Assembly: GCF_041929205.1 (NCBI RefSeq) | Contig: NZ_JBHFNT010000279.1 | Origin: Floridanema evergladense | GTDB taxonomy: Bacteria > Cyanobacteriota > Cyanobacteriia > Cyanobacteriales > Aerosakkonemataceae | Reading direction: 5' to 3' (one strand) | Length of the DNA: 64,000 nucleotides | Shown here: piece by piece, positions 62,696 to 64,000 of the stretch | How the letters are laid out: each line of letters opens with the position of its first letter | How positions within the stretch are numbered: position 1 is the first letter of the stretch | Translations under genes and position numbers: made by a program | The notes under the pieces: generated by a model | What the model saw: only the letters and a program-made list of their open reading frames with translations | Databases searched by the model: none | Told to the model about the DNA's origin: nothing

Positions 62696-64000
62696 TGGAG
62701 TCCAAACCCAATAATCAGAACATCAACCCGCTTAACTCAATTCTCCAATCCAGACGGTTCAAAGAAACTATCGGAAAACTCAACCCCGTTCTGTTTTGGG
62801 CAGCTATAGCAGGATTTCTTACTGGAGTGATTGGCGGTAGCTTTCGGTTTCTCATCTCAGCAATCCTAAACAGCCGGGTACACTGGATTGATTCTTTAGA
62901 TAAAATATTGGGAGCAATTATTTCGATCGCTCTCTCAGGAATCATGGCTTACCTGGGATTTTGGATAATGCGCCGTTTTTCTCCCGACACTTCCGGCAGC
63001 GGCATTCCCCAAATTGAAGGAATGCTATCCCGGCATTTCCCTCTAGTTTGGCAGCGGGTACTGCCCGTTAAATTTACCACTGGCATTCTCATCTTGGGCA
63101 GTGGCATGGTCATGGGGCGTGAAGGGCCGACTATCCAAATGGGAGGCAGTATCGGTAAAATGGTTGCAACTTGGTTTCGTGCCAACCACGAACAAACCAG
63201 GGTGCTGGTAGCTGCTTGTGGTGGAGCGGGATTAGCAACTGCATTCAACGCTCCTTTAGCAGGAATTATGTTTGTATTTGAAGAACTTAAACCTGTGTTT
63301 GAGGATGAAGTTCATGCTTACCGAGCCGTAACATTATCCTGTATTTCCGCAACAGTTGGACTGCAATTAATATTGGGTACTGGACCTGTCTTAAAACTCA
63401 CTCAATTTGAAACTCCGCCCTTAGCTTCTTTGTGGATTTTTGCGCTTCTAGGAGTTGCCTTTGGCATAATTGGATATTACTTTAACTTTTTTCTAGTCAA
63501 AAGTTTAAACTTTTTTTCGAGTTTGCGAGGCATTTATTACCATCTAACGGGGTTATTTGTAGGCAGTTTTATTGGGTTGATGAGTTGGTTTTATACTCCT
63601 ACTACTGGTGGTGGTGAGGAGATGATCATTTGGTCATTTAACAATGTCGAACCTAGTCACATCCTCTTGCTATTATTTGCAGTTCGATTTGGCATGACAA
63701 TTCTTTGTTACGGTTCAGGGGCTCCTGGGGGAATTTTTGCGCCGATGTTGTCGATCGCCACCCTATTTTGTTTAGGCATTGCCAAACAAACCCATATTTG
63801 GTTTCCCACTATTTTACCTTATCCCGAAGTTTTGACGATCGCCGGAATGGGAGCTTTAGTTGCCGCAACAGTACGCGCACCCTTAACAGCAATTTTATTA
63901 ACACTAGAAATTACAGCTAACTATCTATTAATTTTGCCGATTCTAGTCAGTTGTTTTACCGCAAGTATGACAGCTCATGGCATGGGAGGAAGACCGATTT
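62696..64000 (+). CDS. ClC-type H+/Cl- exchanger (partial, runs off the end)
   Basis: The frame from ATG 62696 is open to the last base of the window, 435 codons. It has the chloride-site motif DTSGSGIPQIEG near residue 100, gating Glu in GREGPTIQMGG near 143, and the proton-pathway Glu in FVFEELKPVF near 200, which marks exchangers rather than channels. GAPGGIFAPML near 343 is the third motif. Helices A-R can be followed. The C-terminal part, including any CBS domains, is outside. It is divergent from the P-type-like gene, with about 145 bp between. Confidence 0.9.

Overview
The window is a 64 kb piece of a cyanobacterial chromosome. The evidence is a PsbQ lipoprotein, a plastoquinone-type chorismate lyase, a PCP_red-domain protein, DUF4330, frequent HIP1 octamers (GCGATCGC), 7-8 bp tandem repeats of the kind known from filamentous cyanobacteria, and a complete hmp gliding/chemotaxis locus with HmpF, which points to a filamentous, gliding organism. 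Most genes are housekeeping or conserved cyanobacterial genes, and base composition is fairly even by eye. No rRNA, CRISPR array, prophage or intact insertion sequence was seen. One tRNA (Leu, GAG) was found.

Layout. 0-1.5 kb: the end of an unknown gene, a KGK-type small protein and tilS. 1.6-14.5 kb: hmpF, divergent from hmpABCDE (PATAN-REC, CheY, CheW, MCP, CheA-REC), which together form one chemotaxis-like pathway controlling type IV pilus motility. 14.6-22.2 kb: prolyl oligopeptidase, Nudix, fatty acid hydroxylase family, a DUF6671-like protein, an AAA-like ATPase, FAD amino-acid oxidase, psbQ. 22.2-28.7 kb: an alpha/beta hydrolase with an odd nucleophile elbow, the two-gene carboxynorspermidine (polyamine) operon, a phosphoesterase, miaE followed by an internally deleted GNAT gene, and small unknown genes. 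28.7-40.8 kb: SLH-domain surface protein, alpha/beta hydrolase, an RCK potassium channel, a tandem pair of secreted paralogues, DCC protein, M48 protease, DUF4330, chorismate lyase. 40.9-45.1 kb: an accessory stretch with a truncated Rpn-type nuclease gene, a protein with an EF-Ts-like UBA segment, a VapBC-like toxin-antitoxin pair, and a two-gene unit of tiny paralogues that shares its leader with vapBC. 45.1-50.9 kb: tRNA-Leu, accC, sppA, a DMT transporter, mtnP. 51.1-56.2 kb: a SNF2 helicase / SWIM zinc finger / Rpn-like operon. 56.8-64 kb: a block rich in membrane proteins (MarC, MntP-like, two DUF1345, HMA2-DUF454, an ACP that looks alphaproteobacterial, a P-type-ATPase-like protein without catalytic motifs, and a ClC exchanger running off the window end).

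The intergenic DNA is rich in dispersed palindromic elements. The most striking is a ~100 bp element in five copies that can fold as a closing stem with three hairpins (a cloverleaf) and shows compensatory base changes. The best candidates for undescribed biology are this element, the dead P-type ATPase/HMA2/ACP block, and the toxin-antitoxin-like unit with duplicated leaders.
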